From the NCBI RefSeq assembly GCF_037083825.1, contig NZ_JBAPLU010000009.1:106566-170565 (forward strand): a stretch of 64,000 nt of DNA, given 5' to 3'. The position numbers and the translations under genes were made by a program. The notes beneath the pieces are model-generated. The model saw only the letters and a program-made list of their open reading frames with translations. It was not told the origin of the DNA and ran no database searches. The first letter of the stretch is position 1; the number at the start of each line of letters is the position of its first letter. Shown here one piece after another: positions 24,937 to 32,371 of the stretch. The DNA is from Klenkia sesuvii. Lineage in GTDB: Bacteria > Actinomycetota > Actinomycetes > Mycobacteriales > Geodermatophilaceae.

Positions 24937-25470
24937 TCAGGGCAGGTCGCGGCGGTAGACCATCAGGTCGGTACCGGGGACCGGCGACCAGTCGCGCTCG
25001 GGGAGACGGGTGAAGCCCAGCCGCTCGTAGAGCCGGTGCGCGGTGTGCATCCGCGGGTCGGTCGACAGCACCATCGCGGTCTTGCCGGCATGGACGGCGC
25101 GGCGCAGGCAGGCCCGCACCAGCGCCTCGCCGATCCCGCGTCCGCGCACCGCGCTGTCCACGACGAGCATCCGGAAGGCCGCCTCGTGCGGGCCGTCGAT
25201 CACCTCCCCGAACGCGCCGTCCAGCACGAGCGCCACGCTGCCCACGACCGCACCGTCCCCGCCGTCCCCGCCGTCCCCGCCGTCCCCGGCGTCCCCGCCG
25301 CCGGCGAGCCGGGCGACCAGCAGCTCGGCCTGCGCGGCGCGGCCGGCGACGTCGGCCAGCTTCTCCTGGTAGTCCGGCGGCGCCCAGCCCTGCGACGTGT
25401 AGGTGGTGACCGTGAGGTCGGCGATGGCCGGGAAGTCGGTGGGCTGCGCGGGTTCGACGACGACGGGCAC
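24937..25470 (-). CDS. GNAT N-acetyltransferase with slippage-prone repeat
   Basis: A 177-aa GNAT-fold acyltransferase. The acetyl-CoA loop is VRGRGIGEALVRACL (about 108-122), followed by HTAHRLYERLGFTRLPE (alpha4-beta7). GTG 25470 starts VPVVVEPAQPTDF. Residues 58-73 are a (GGD)n run inserted between beta strands 2 and 3, encoded by a 9-bp DNA repeat. The acceptor substrate is unknown. Confidence 0.88.
   Translation of the reverse strand: MPVVVEPAQPTDFPAIADLTVTTYTSQGWAPPDYQEKLADVAGRAAQAELLVARLAGGGDAGDGGDGGDGGDGAVVGSVALVLDGAFGEVIDGPHEAAFRMLVVDSAVRGRGIGEALVRACLRRAVHAGKTAMVLSTDPRMHTAHRLYERLGFTRLPERDWSPVPGTDLMVYRRDLP
25252..25296. repeat. 9-bp tandem repeat in GNAT gene
   Basis: Five consecutive 9-mers of GCCGTCCCC type (first ACCGTCCCC, fifth GGCGTCCCC) encode the (GGD)n run. 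Copy changes keep the frame, lengthening or shortening one surface loop. Confidence 0.85.
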
Positions 25471-25650
25471 GCCGCGGACGGTAGCCCGCGCGCCCCACCC
25501 GTCCCACAGGTCCCAGATCGGCCGGGTCACCGGTGTGGCGAGCGGACCGGTCCGCCCGCCGTCCCTAGGTTGCTGGGCACGCCCCCGCAGGACCGGCCGC
25601 CGAAGCCCGGACCGCACGCCCCGAGCCCACCGCACACCCCGGAGTACACC

Positions 25651-25926
25651 GTGATCCGTCTGAAGAAGTCCCCCGCCGACGTCGCCGTCACCTTCGCCCT
25701 CGCCGAGGAGGCCGTCACCGGCCCCGTCTCCGTCGTCGGCGACTTCAACGGCTGGACGCCGGGCACCCACACGCTGAAGAAGCGCAGCAACGGCACCCGC
25801 AGCATCGTGGTCAAGCTCCCCGTCGGCGAGCAGGTCCGCTTCCGCTACCTGGCCGACGGCGGCGTGTGGCTGGACGACCCGACCGCGCACGCCCACGACG
25901 AGCAGGGCTCGCTGCTCCACCTCTGA
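25651..25926 (+). CDS. Stand-alone CBM48 (isoamylase N-terminal / AMPK-type glycogen-binding) domain
   Basis: A 91-aa protein consisting of one early-set carbohydrate-binding domain. VSVVGDFNGWTPGTHTLKK is the diagnostic glycogen-binding strand pair, with GEQVRFRYLADGGVWLDDP after it. There is no catalytic partner domain. GTG 25651 has CGGAG upstream. Such single-domain proteins may bind glycogen, or act as small adaptor subunits; actual ligand unproven. Strong hairpins follow. Confidence 0.87.
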   Translation: MIRLKKSPADVAVTFALAEEAVTGPVSVVGDFNGWTPGTHTLKKRSNGTRSIVVKLPVGEQVRFRYLADGGVWLDDPTAHAHDEQGSLLHL

Positions 25927-25934
25927 CGAGGGCC

Positions 25935-25950
25935 GCGGTGCCTGCACCGC
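25935..25950 (+). terminator. Small hairpin ahead of the 40-bp palindrome
   Basis: GCGGTGC and GCACCGC face each other with only two bases between them, just after the CBM48 stop. It may be the first of two tandem terminator hairpins. Confidence 0.4.
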
Positions 25951-25966
25951 AGCCGTCACGGAACGT

Positions 25967-26006
25967 CACGGAGCCCCGTACCGCGATCGCGGTACGGGGC
26001 TCCGTG
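25967..26006. terminator. Perfect 40-bp palindrome, strong terminator
   Basis: CACGGAGCCCCGTACCGCGA (25967-25986) is followed immediately by its exact complement (25987-26006), with no loop bases left over. A 38-40 nt fold-back of this quality ends transcription of the CBM48 gene and possibly of anything entering from the right. Confidence 0.8.
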
Positions 26007-26086
26007 GTGTTCTGGGTGGCAGGTGCAGCCCAGCCGCACGCACACTTGCCCCTCCACCGAGACGGTGGAGTTCCGGGGGGTGTGCG

Positions 26087-26221
26087 ATGGACGACGCGTT
26101 CGCGACGGGCCTGGCGCTGGGGGTGCTCGGCGGGGGCTACGTCTGCTACTGGCTGGGCCAGGTCAGGGCCGCGTACCGAGGGGGCAGGAACACCTACCGC
26201 TCGGTCCGCGGACGACGCTGA
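26087..26221 (+). CDS. 44-aa candidate membrane miniprotein
   Basis: ATG 26087 opens a 44-codon frame (MDDAFATGLALGVLGGGYV) with one hydrophobic helix and a strongly basic tail ending RSVRGRR. That is a plausible single-pass protein with positive charges inside. It is preceded by a perfect 8-bp hairpin (26052-26070) and a G-rich stretch. Its stop lies 1 base before the convergent desaturase stop. Too short to identify by family. Confidence 0.5.
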   Translation: MDDAFATGLALGVLGGGYVCYWLGQVRAAYRGGRNTYRSVRGRR

Positions 26222-26222
26222 C

Positions 26223-27485
26223 TCAGGCGGCGGGGGCGAGCTCCGCTGCCTCCGCGGCATGCGCGGCCTGGCGGGCGCGGGTGGCCGCGATGCGCTGCGC
26301 GCGGTCGTGGACCCGGCGCACCTTGGGCCCACCGGTGGTGAGCTTGTAGAGCAGGCCCAGCTGCTGCGGCAGGTTCTTGGCGTTGGTCGCGGCCAGCCAG
26401 CCGTTGGGCAGCGAGAGCCGGAAGACCTTGTGCCACGCGCTCGCGACCTGCTGGGGCAGCGGCGCGGTGTGGTAGCGCAGGCCGTACTCGTCGAAGATCG
26501 CCTTCACCTTCGGCGCGATCTCGGCGTACCGGTTGCTGGGCAGGTCGGGGAACAGGTGGTGCTCCACCTGGTGCGACAGGTTGCCGGTCATGATGTGCAT
26601 GGCCGCAGAGCCCGAGATGTTCGCCGAGCCCAGCATCTGGCGCAGGTACCACTCACCGCGCGTCTCGCCCTCGATCGAGGTCTTCTCGTAGGTCTCGACG
26701 CCCTCGGGGAAGTGCCCGCACATGATCACCGAGTGCGACCACAGGTTGCGCACCAGGTTGGCCACGAAGTTCGCGGCCAGGGTGGGTACGAAGCTGGGGC
26801 CCGACAGCGCCGGGTGCACCAGGTAGTCCTTGGTGGCCTGCTTGCGGATCTTGCCCAGCACCTGCTTGGCGGCGGCGCGGAACTTCGGGTCGTTGCGGCG
26901 GGCCGGGGTGGAGAGGTTCTTGCCCAGCTCCAGGTCGTAGGCCGCGATGCCGTACTCGAAGAAGCAGGCGTTGACGAAGTTCCAGAGCGGCTGGGCCAGG
27001 TAGAGCGGGATCCACTTCTGGTCCTCGTCGACCCGCATGATGCCGTAGCCGAGGTCGTTGTCCTTGCCGATCACGTTGGTGTACGTGTGGTGCAACTCGT
27101 TGTGCGAGTGCTTCCACTGCTCGGCGGGGCTGGCCATGTCCCACTCCCACGTCGTGGAGTGGATCTTGGGGTCGCGCATCCAGTCCCACTGCCCGTGCAG
27201 GATGTTGTGCCCGATCTCCATGTTCTCGAGGATCTTGGCCACGCTCAGGCCCGCGGTCCCCAGGACCCAGGCCGGGGGGAACTTGCTGAGCAGCAGCACG
27301 GCCCGGCTGGCCAGCTCGATCTTGCGCTGCACGTCGATGACCTTGCGGATGTAGGCCGCGTCGTCGGCGCCGCGGCTGTCGACGACCTCCTGGCGGATGG
27401 CGTCGAGCCGACGGCCGATCTCCTCGACGTCGGAGGCCGACAGGTGGGCGACCGGGTTCTCGGACTTCTTCTGCAGGGCGGTCAC
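26223..27485 (-). CDS. Membrane fatty acid desaturase (DesA3-like)
   Basis: A 420-aa di-iron acyl-CoA delta-9-type desaturase. The three histidine boxes are HNILHGQWD, KHSHNELHHTYTN and HQVEHHLFP, separated by membrane helices. GTG 27485 is preceded by GAGGAGAAGC. It lies 29 bases after its reductase gene, the same pairing as Rv3229c (DesA3)-Rv3230c of Mycobacterium tuberculosis, in which the oxidoreductase delivers NADPH electrons to the desaturase. The product would be oleic-type unsaturated fatty acid for membrane fluidity. Confidence 0.93.
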   Translation of the reverse strand: MTALQKKSENPVAHLSASDVEEIGRRLDAIRQEVVDSRGADDAAYIRKVIDVQRKIELASRAVLLLSKFPPAWVLGTAGLSVAKILENMEIGHNILHGQWDWMRDPKIHSTTWEWDMASPAEQWKHSHNELHHTYTNVIGKDNDLGYGIMRVDEDQKWIPLYLAQPLWNFVNACFFEYGIAAYDLELGKNLSTPARRNDPKFRAAAKQVLGKIRKQATKDYLVHPALSGPSFVPTLAANFVANLVRNLWSHSVIMCGHFPEGVETYEKTSIEGETRGEWYLRQMLGSANISGSAAMHIMTGNLSHQVEHHLFPDLPSNRYAEIAPKVKAIFDEYGLRYHTAPLPQQVASAWHKVFRLSLPNGWLAATNAKNLPQQLGLLYKLTTGGPKVRRVHDRAQRIAATRARQAAHAAEAAELAPAA

Positions 27486-27514
27486 GTGCTTCTCCTCGTC
27501 GTCGGGGACGGTGG

Positions 27515-28588
27515 TCAGTGGTCGATGTCGCAGGCGCCGGCGGCGGCGCTGATGCAGGTCTGCACCAGCACCCCGTCGCCGGGGGCAGCGACGGTGAGTT
27601 CGCCGTTGCGGATGTCGCGGACGGCGCCCTCGCGCAGCGGGAGGACGCAGCCGTAGCAGATGCCCATGCGGCAGCCGCTGGGCATGATGAGCCCGGCCTC
27701 CTCGGCGGCGTCCAGGATCGGCGTCGCGCCGTCGGACTCCACGGTGGTGCCGGTCCTGTTGTAGGTGACTGAGCCGCCCTCGCCGGTGACCTGCACGCGC
27801 GGCCGGAACTGCTCGATGAGCAGCTGGTCGGCGATGCCTTCGGCGGCCCAGTGCTCCTCCAGGGCCTCGAGCAGGCCGGCCGGGCCGCACGCCCAGGTGG
27901 TCCGCTCGTGCAGGTCGGGCACGAGCTCGGCCAGCTCGGCGGGCTTGAGGAAGCCGTCGGTGTCGGTGTGCCGCTCGACCAACCGCACCCGGCCGGCGGC
28001 CGCCATCGCGCGCAGCTCGGCACCGAACACGACGTCCTCGGCCGTGGGGGCCGAGTGCACCAGGACCGCGTCGGGCAGCTCGTCGAGGTGGTTGCGCAGC
28101 ATCCCCATCACCGGGGTGATGCCGGAGCCGGCGGTGACGAACAGCGCCTTGGCAGGCCGCTGCCCGGGCAGGGTGAACTCGCCGGTCGCCTGGTCGAGCT
28201 GGACGACGGTCCCCGGACGCAGGTCGCGGACGACGTGGTTGCTGACCTTCCCGTCGGGGATGGCCTTGACGCAGATGCTGATGGTGCCGTCGGCGGCCGC
28301 GCGGTCGGAGGTGAGCGAGTAGGCCCGCCACTGCCGGACGCCGTCGACGTCGACGCCGATGCGGATGTACTGGCCGGGCACGTGCTCGCGCCAGCCGCGG
28401 CCGGGCCGGATGACGACGGTGACGGCGTCGGCGGTCTCGTGCCGCTTGGCGACGACCTTGCCGCGCAGGTCGGCGCCGCTGCGCAGGGGTGCGAAGAGGT
28501 CGAGGTAGTCGCGGGGCAGCAGCGGGGTGGTGGCGGCCTCCACGAGGCGCGTCACGCGGTCGCGCAGCCCGGGTCCGGTCGTCGTCAT
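27515..28588 (-). CDS. Flavodoxin/ferredoxin reductase with 2Fe-2S domain (Rv3230c-like)
   Basis: 357 aa. The FAD domain contains RAYSLTSD, the NAD(P)H domain contains VTAGSGITPVMGML, and a C-terminal plant-type 2Fe-2S domain carries GCRMGICYGC plus a late Cys in VQTCIS. It is the electron donor for the downstream desaturase. The first gene of a two-gene operon, it is divergent from a PucR-type regulator across 120 bases containing short GTGAAT repeats. Confidence 0.93.
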   Translation of the reverse strand: MTTTGPGLRDRVTRLVEAATTPLLPRDYLDLFAPLRSGADLRGKVVAKRHETADAVTVVIRPGRGWREHVPGQYIRIGVDVDGVRQWRAYSLTSDRAAADGTISICVKAIPDGKVSNHVVRDLRPGTVVQLDQATGEFTLPGQRPAKALFVTAGSGITPVMGMLRNHLDELPDAVLVHSAPTAEDVVFGAELRAMAAAGRVRLVERHTDTDGFLKPAELAELVPDLHERTTWACGPAGLLEALEEHWAAEGIADQLLIEQFRPRVQVTGEGGSVTYNRTGTTVESDGATPILDAAEEAGLIMPSGCRMGICYGCVLPLREGAVRDIRNGELTVAAPGDGVLVQTCISAAAGACDIDH

Positions 28589-28614
28589 GGATCGATGATG
28601 TCCTGCGCCGGGGG

Positions 28615-28657
28615 GTGAATACCTGTGCTCTCGACGTGAATCGAGGAGTAGTTTTCA
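28615..28657. promoter_or_regulatory. Desaturase/PucR divergent region with GTGAAT repeats
   Basis: GTGAAT occurs at 28615-28620 and 28636-28641, two helical turns (21 bp) apart. An opposite TTCAC follows at about 28655, next to a plus-strand -10-like TAGTTT (28649-28654). Also CTCTCGA/TCGAGGAG flank the second copy as an imperfect inverted repeat. A regulator site for the divergent genes is likely. Confidence 0.4.
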
Positions 28658-28708
28658 CCTCCTGCGAACAACGATTCCGGGAACTTCCCGGTGAGCGAGG
28701 AGGTGGCG

Positions 28709-29857
28709 GTGTCCGAGACCCGCACGCTGTCCCCCACGGTGGCCCGCGCCATCCGCCGTGAGCTGCCGCAGGTCGCCGAGGCCACGGTGGCCACCATCGT
28801 CGCCGAGGTGCCAGCCTACGCCGGGGCCTACACCGACGGCATGAGCAGGACCATCGAGAGCGCGGTCCAGCTGGCCCTGGGCGGATTCCTGGAGCTGGCC
28901 ACCACGCGCGGGGCGGCCGCCGCCGACACCCCCATCCAGCCTGCGTTGGACGCCTCCTACCGGCTGGGGCGCGGCGAGGCACGCGGTGGCCGGTCGATGG
29001 ACGCGCTGCTGGCGGCGTTCCGGGTCGGCGCCCGCGTCGCCTTCCGCGGCCTGGCCGACCGGGCGGTGGCGGCCGGGCTGTCCGCGGCCCAGCTGGCCCG
29101 CTTCGCCGAGCTGGTCTTCGCCTACATCGACGCCCTGACCGCGGCCAGCGTGGCCGGGCACAGCGACGAGCTGCAGACCGCCGGCCGGGCGCAGGCCCGG
29201 TTGCTGGAGAAGCTGGGCCAGCAGCTGCTGGCCGGCGCCGCACCCGACGAGCTCGCCCTGCTCGCCACGCGCGCGGGCTGGACGCCGCCGACCACCCTGA
29301 CCGCCGTCCTGCTGCCGGCCGCCCGCGTACGCGGTGCCCTGGCCATGCTGGACCCGCGCACCCTGCAACCCGGGGACGACGACGTGTCGGTGCTGCTCGT
29401 ACCGGACGCGGAGGGGTCGGGCCGGGTCGCGCTGCTGCGGGCCCTGGAGGGGAAGGAGGCCGTCGTCGGCCCGCCGCGGCCATGGACCGACGCCGCAGCC
29501 TCCCACCGGCGGGCGGCGCGGGTCCTCGAGCTCGACCCGACCGCGCCCGGCGCAGCGCCGGTGGACACCCAGCAGCGGCTCGCCGACCTGGTGCTGCACG
29601 CCGACGAGGACGCCCTGGCCGACCTGCGGGCGGCTGCCCTCGCTCCCCTCGACGACCTGTCCGACGGTGCGCGGGAGAAGCTCACCGAGACCCTGCGCGC
29701 CTGGTTGCTGCACCACGGCCGGCGCGAGGCGGTCGCGGCGGAGCTGTTCGTGCACCCGCAGACCGTCCGCTACCGCATGGGCCAGCTGCGGGAGCTGTTC
29801 GGCGAGCGGTTGGAGGACCCGCGGACGGTCCTGGAGCTGACCCTGGCGCTGGCCTAG
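28709..29857 (+). CDS. PucR-type helix-turn-helix regulator
   Basis: 382 aa. An all-helical N-terminal sensor (RsbRD/GGDEF-like region, about 1-160) leads to a C-terminal PucR HTH: LRAWLLHHGRREAVAAELF, then VHPQTVRYRMGQLRELFG. The GTG at 28709 has GAGGAGG five bases ahead and is preferred over GTG 28691. It is divergent from the desaturase operon, so control of membrane unsaturation is a reasonable guess. Its TAG stop shares the four-base CTAG with the stop of the convergent methyltransferase. Confidence 0.88.
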   Translation: MSETRTLSPTVARAIRRELPQVAEATVATIVAEVPAYAGAYTDGMSRTIESAVQLALGGFLELATTRGAAAADTPIQPALDASYRLGRGEARGGRSMDALLAAFRVGARVAFRGLADRAVAAGLSAAQLARFAELVFAYIDALTAASVAGHSDELQTAGRAQARLLEKLGQQLLAGAAPDELALLATRAGWTPPTTLTAVLLPAARVRGALAMLDPRTLQPGDDDVSVLLVPDAEGSGRVALLRALEGKEAVVGPPRPWTDAAASHRRAARVLELDPTAPGAAPVDTQQRLADLVLHADEDALADLRAAALAPLDDLSDGAREKLTETLRAWLLHHGRREAVAAELFVHPQTVRYRMGQLRELFGERLEDPRTVLELTLALA

Positions 29858-30879
29858 GGCCCCTCGGGCAGCCGGGCCACCAGGAGGATGTGGGTGTCGG
29901 GCCAGTCCAGCTGCTCGTCGGTGTCCGGGTCGAGCAGCTGGGCGACCGGGGCGAGCACGTTCTCGACCAGCCACTCGTTGAGCCACGGGCCCGAGCGCGG
30001 GTCGACCTCGAAGCCTGCGTCGGTCGCGAGCCGGGTCCAGGCCTCGCCGTCGAGGGCGCAGAAGCGCTCGTGGGTCTCGCTGAGCCAGTTGTCGGTGTAG
30101 CTGCGCTTGGTCAGGAACTCCATGGCGTCGGCCAGGGTCAGCAGGACGTCGTCGCCGTCGGTGCGGTAGGCGTACGGCACCCCCGCCCCGCGGCGGAAGT
30201 CGACGGCGAACTGGTCGAACCGCGCCCGGGTGGACAGGCCGTCCAGGTACGCCTGCGGATCGGGCAGCGCGGCGAGGTCGACCGGGCCGGCGGGCCGCGC
30301 GCCGTCGTCCGTCCGCAGCCGCAGGCGGACCTCCCGGTCGCCGCCGGCCGGGCCGCAGACGTCGGAGTTGACCCAGACCCCGCCGGGCGCGGTCTGCGCG
30401 GCGATCTGCGCGGCCAACCGCTCCAGGGAGGGGACGCCGTCGCCGTAGCTGAGGATCTCGTGGGTCAGCGCGAAGGTGGTCGTGGTGTCGACGGTGCCTG
30501 GTGGGAACACCGGCCCGTTGAGCACGTTGGCCTGCACGAAGAAGGTGTTCGGGTTCGCCGCGAACGCACCCTGCGCCTTGCGGTGCTCGCACTCGTCGTA
30601 GAGGTGCCGGGCCACCTCGACGCCGTAGAGGTCGGACTCGTGCAGGGTCGGCTCGGCGGCGGCCAGCTCGAGCATCGCCCCGGTCGCGCAGCCGACGTCC
30701 ACGATCCGCCCCGGCCGGATCCACGGTCGGGCCTGGTCCCACTTGCGCTGCGCGGCGGCCTCGAACGCCGCGATGTACGAGCGGTACTCGCGGGTGGCGG
30801 TCAGCCCGCCCTCGTCGCCCACGACCGGGTCGGTGCAGACGACCCGGGTGGCCTCGGCCAGTCCGTAGCGGTCGAACAC
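29854..30879 (-). CDS. SAM-dependent methyltransferase domain (downstream half of an amber-split frame)
   Basis: The 341-aa frame carries a class I methyltransferase domain: motif I IVDVGCATGAMLELAA (about residue 60), an acidic strand end in YGVEVARHLYDE, then TTFALTHEILSYG. About 45 residues ahead of it (FDRYGLAEATRVV, REYRSYIAAFE) form a helical cap. GTG 30879 is the first in-frame start after TAG 30918-30916 and has no ribosome site. The 12 codons between them (TWRELAHPATVS) look like a continuing protein. Probably once the C-terminal half of one fusion protein. Substrate unknown. Confidence 0.75.
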   Translation of the reverse strand: MFDRYGLAEATRVVCTDPVVGDEGGLTATREYRSYIAAFEAAAQRKWDQARPWIRPGRIVDVGCATGAMLELAAAEPTLHESDLYGVEVARHLYDECEHRKAQGAFAANPNTFFVQANVLNGPVFPPGTVDTTTTFALTHEILSYGDGVPSLERLAAQIAAQTAPGGVWVNSDVCGPAGGDREVRLRLRTDDGARPAGPVDLAALPDPQAYLDGLSTRARFDQFAVDFRRGAGVPYAYRTDGDDVLLTLADAMEFLTKRSYTDNWLSETHERFCALDGEAWTRLATDAGFEVDPRSGPWLNEWLVENVLAPVAQLLDPDTDEQLDWPDTHILLVARLPEGP

Positions 30880-30915
30880 CGAGACCGTCGCCGGGTGGGC
30901 CAGCTCCCGCCAGGT

Positions 30916-30918
30916 CTA
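30916..30918 (-). other. In-frame amber codon splitting a two-domain frame
   Basis: On the minus strand ...LGMLVAGD-TAG-TWRELAHPATVS... stays in one frame across the stop. One C-to-T change from CAG (Gln) would explain it. Confidence 0.6.
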
Positions 30919-31422
30919 GTCGCCGGCCACGAGCATGCCCAGGACGTCCCAGGGCCGAGCCGGGTCGTCGGGGTGGCCGGCCTCCACCGGGACGACGCGG
31001 AAGCCCAGCGCCCGGTACATCGCGATCACCGCCGCCGTCGAGCAGGCTACGACGGTGTCGGCCGGTGTCGGGGTGCGCTGGCCGCCGGTCTCGTGCGCGA
31101 CGGTCTTCACGGTCAGCTCGGCGAACCGCTCGGTGGGTGCGACGTCGACGACGCCGACCACCAGGCTCTCGATGCCCTCGGTCAGCGCGAACCGCTCGAT
31201 CGCGGCCTCGCGCCGGGTGACCGGGACCGGGTTGCGCCGGGTGCCCCGGTGGTTGGCCGACGTCACCGCCCAGACGACGACGGCGTCCTCGGCCATCTCG
31301 ACCGGCTCCCCCTCGGTGTCGGTGACCTGGCCGGCGAGCAGCGCGTGCAAGTAGTCGGCCTGGAACCGGGTGAGGACGTGGTGCCGCCCGGGCAGCAGGA
31401 CGGTGCGGAAGGGCTGATTCAC
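30916..31422 (-). CDS. Nucleotidylyltransferase-like domain (upstream half of the amber-split frame)
   Basis: 168 aa from GTG 31422, resembling the NMN-adenylyltransferase (NadM-like) fold. The opening PGRHHVLTRFQADYLHALL sits where GRFxPxHxGH is expected, but lacks the HxGH catalytic pair. WAVTSANHRGTRRNPVPVTRREAAI matches the SAxxxxTxxNPFTxxER segment. The end PWDVLGMLVAGD stops mid-way through what in NMNATs is the C-terminal helix. So it is a degenerate or binding-only nucleotidylyltransferase whose last helix is cut off by TAG. CACCAT lies 7 bases before the GTG (leaderless-type). Confidence 0.65.
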   Translation of the reverse strand: MNQPFRTVLLPGRHHVLTRFQADYLHALLAGQVTDTEGEPVEMAEDAVVVWAVTSANHRGTRRNPVPVTRREAAIERFALTEGIESLVVGVVDVAPTERFAELTVKTVAHETGGQRTPTPADTVVACSTAAVIAMYRALGFRVVPVEAGHPDDPARPWDVLGMLVAGD

Positions 31423-31496
31423 GGGTGGGATGGTGCCGTGCTCCGGGCGCGGGACGTCACCGTGTCCGCCGACGGCTACGGCTCGGCGAGGGCGGT

Positions 31497-32180
31497 TCAC
31501 CACGGCGAGCCCGTCGCGAGGAGCTGTTCCAGGACGTCGGGCGCGGAGACCAGCAGGAATCCCGCCACGGTGCTGGGCAGCACCCACGCCGCCGTCCGCG
31601 TGAGCTGGCCCGGCGTCCTCGCCCCGATGCGCAGCACGACCAGCACGGCCGCGGCGGCGAGGACCAGGACGGCAGGGTCCGGCGCGTACCAGGCAGCGCG
31701 GCGCGCGGCGTCGGCGACCAGGAGCCCGACCGCCCCGGCCGTGGCCACCGGGCCCCAGCGGCCGGGCTGCCCGACGTGGCTGGCACCCCACCCCAGCACG
31801 GTGCCCGCGACGACGGCGAGGACCAGCCACTCGACGAGCACCGAGGTGTTCACCTCGTAGGGCATGCCCGGGTACTCGACCCCGTACATGACGTCCTTGC
31901 CGACGTAGAAGGCCACGACGGCGGTCGCCAGCGCAACGACCGATGCGGCCACCGCAGCCCGCCACGGTCGACGGGCGGAGACCAGCACGACGAGCAGGAT
32001 CCAAAGACCGAACGTGTGCGACAGCTCGCGGAAGGCGTCGCCGTAGTAGGCCCAGGCGGCGAACCCGCCCGTGAGCAGTCCGCCCGCCATCGCGGCCAGG
32101 AGCAGCCGCGGCGAGGCGGTGGTCGAGAGCTGGTCGGCGGTGCGATCCACGTGGGCCTCCGGAGCCGTCGGGTACCGCAT
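31497..32180 (-). CDS. Polytopic membrane protein of unknown function
   Basis: 227 aa with six or seven hydrophobic helices (for example LLLAAMAGGLLTGGFAAWAY, FGLWILLVVLVSA and LVEWLVLAVVAGTVLGWGA). A charged, conserved-looking loop VGKDVMYGVEYPGMPYEV lies between helices 3 and 4. No transporter signature was recognised. ATG 32180 (MRYPTAPEAH) gives a hydrophilic N-terminus. It is divergent from the HNH gene; the 191-base gap shows only the HNH -10. Confidence 0.75.
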   Translation of the reverse strand: MRYPTAPEAHVDRTADQLSTTASPRLLLAAMAGGLLTGGFAAWAYYGDAFRELSHTFGLWILLVVLVSARRPWRAAVAASVVALATAVVAFYVGKDVMYGVEYPGMPYEVNTSVLVEWLVLAVVAGTVLGWGASHVGQPGRWGPVATAGAVGLLVADAARRAAWYAPDPAVLVLAAAAVLVVLRIGARTPGQLTRTAAWVLPSTVAGFLLVSAPDVLEQLLATGSPW

Positions 32181-32371
32181 CGTGCCGTCCCCGGCCCGTC
32201 CGCGGCAACGACCTCCGGTGCAACCGCCGGATCTGACGGAGCGGCACCGCAGTCACGGTCCGCCGCCGCCCGAGGTGCTCCCGGAAGGCCGCCGGGCCGG
32301 CACCCGCCGGTGGTCGTGCGGGCTCGTCCGTCGACCCGGAATTGTCGTACCCCTCCCCTAGCGTGCAGGTC

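Noticed and set aside
26653..28023. 456-codon minus-strand frame over desaturase and reductase
   Set aside because: Different frame from both well-identified enzymes and no motif.
30916..30918. TAG as a pyrrolysine or programmed readthrough codon
   Set aside because: No pyrrolysine system is expected in this group and the following bases (ACC) are not a known readthrough context; nonsense change or sequencing error is simpler.
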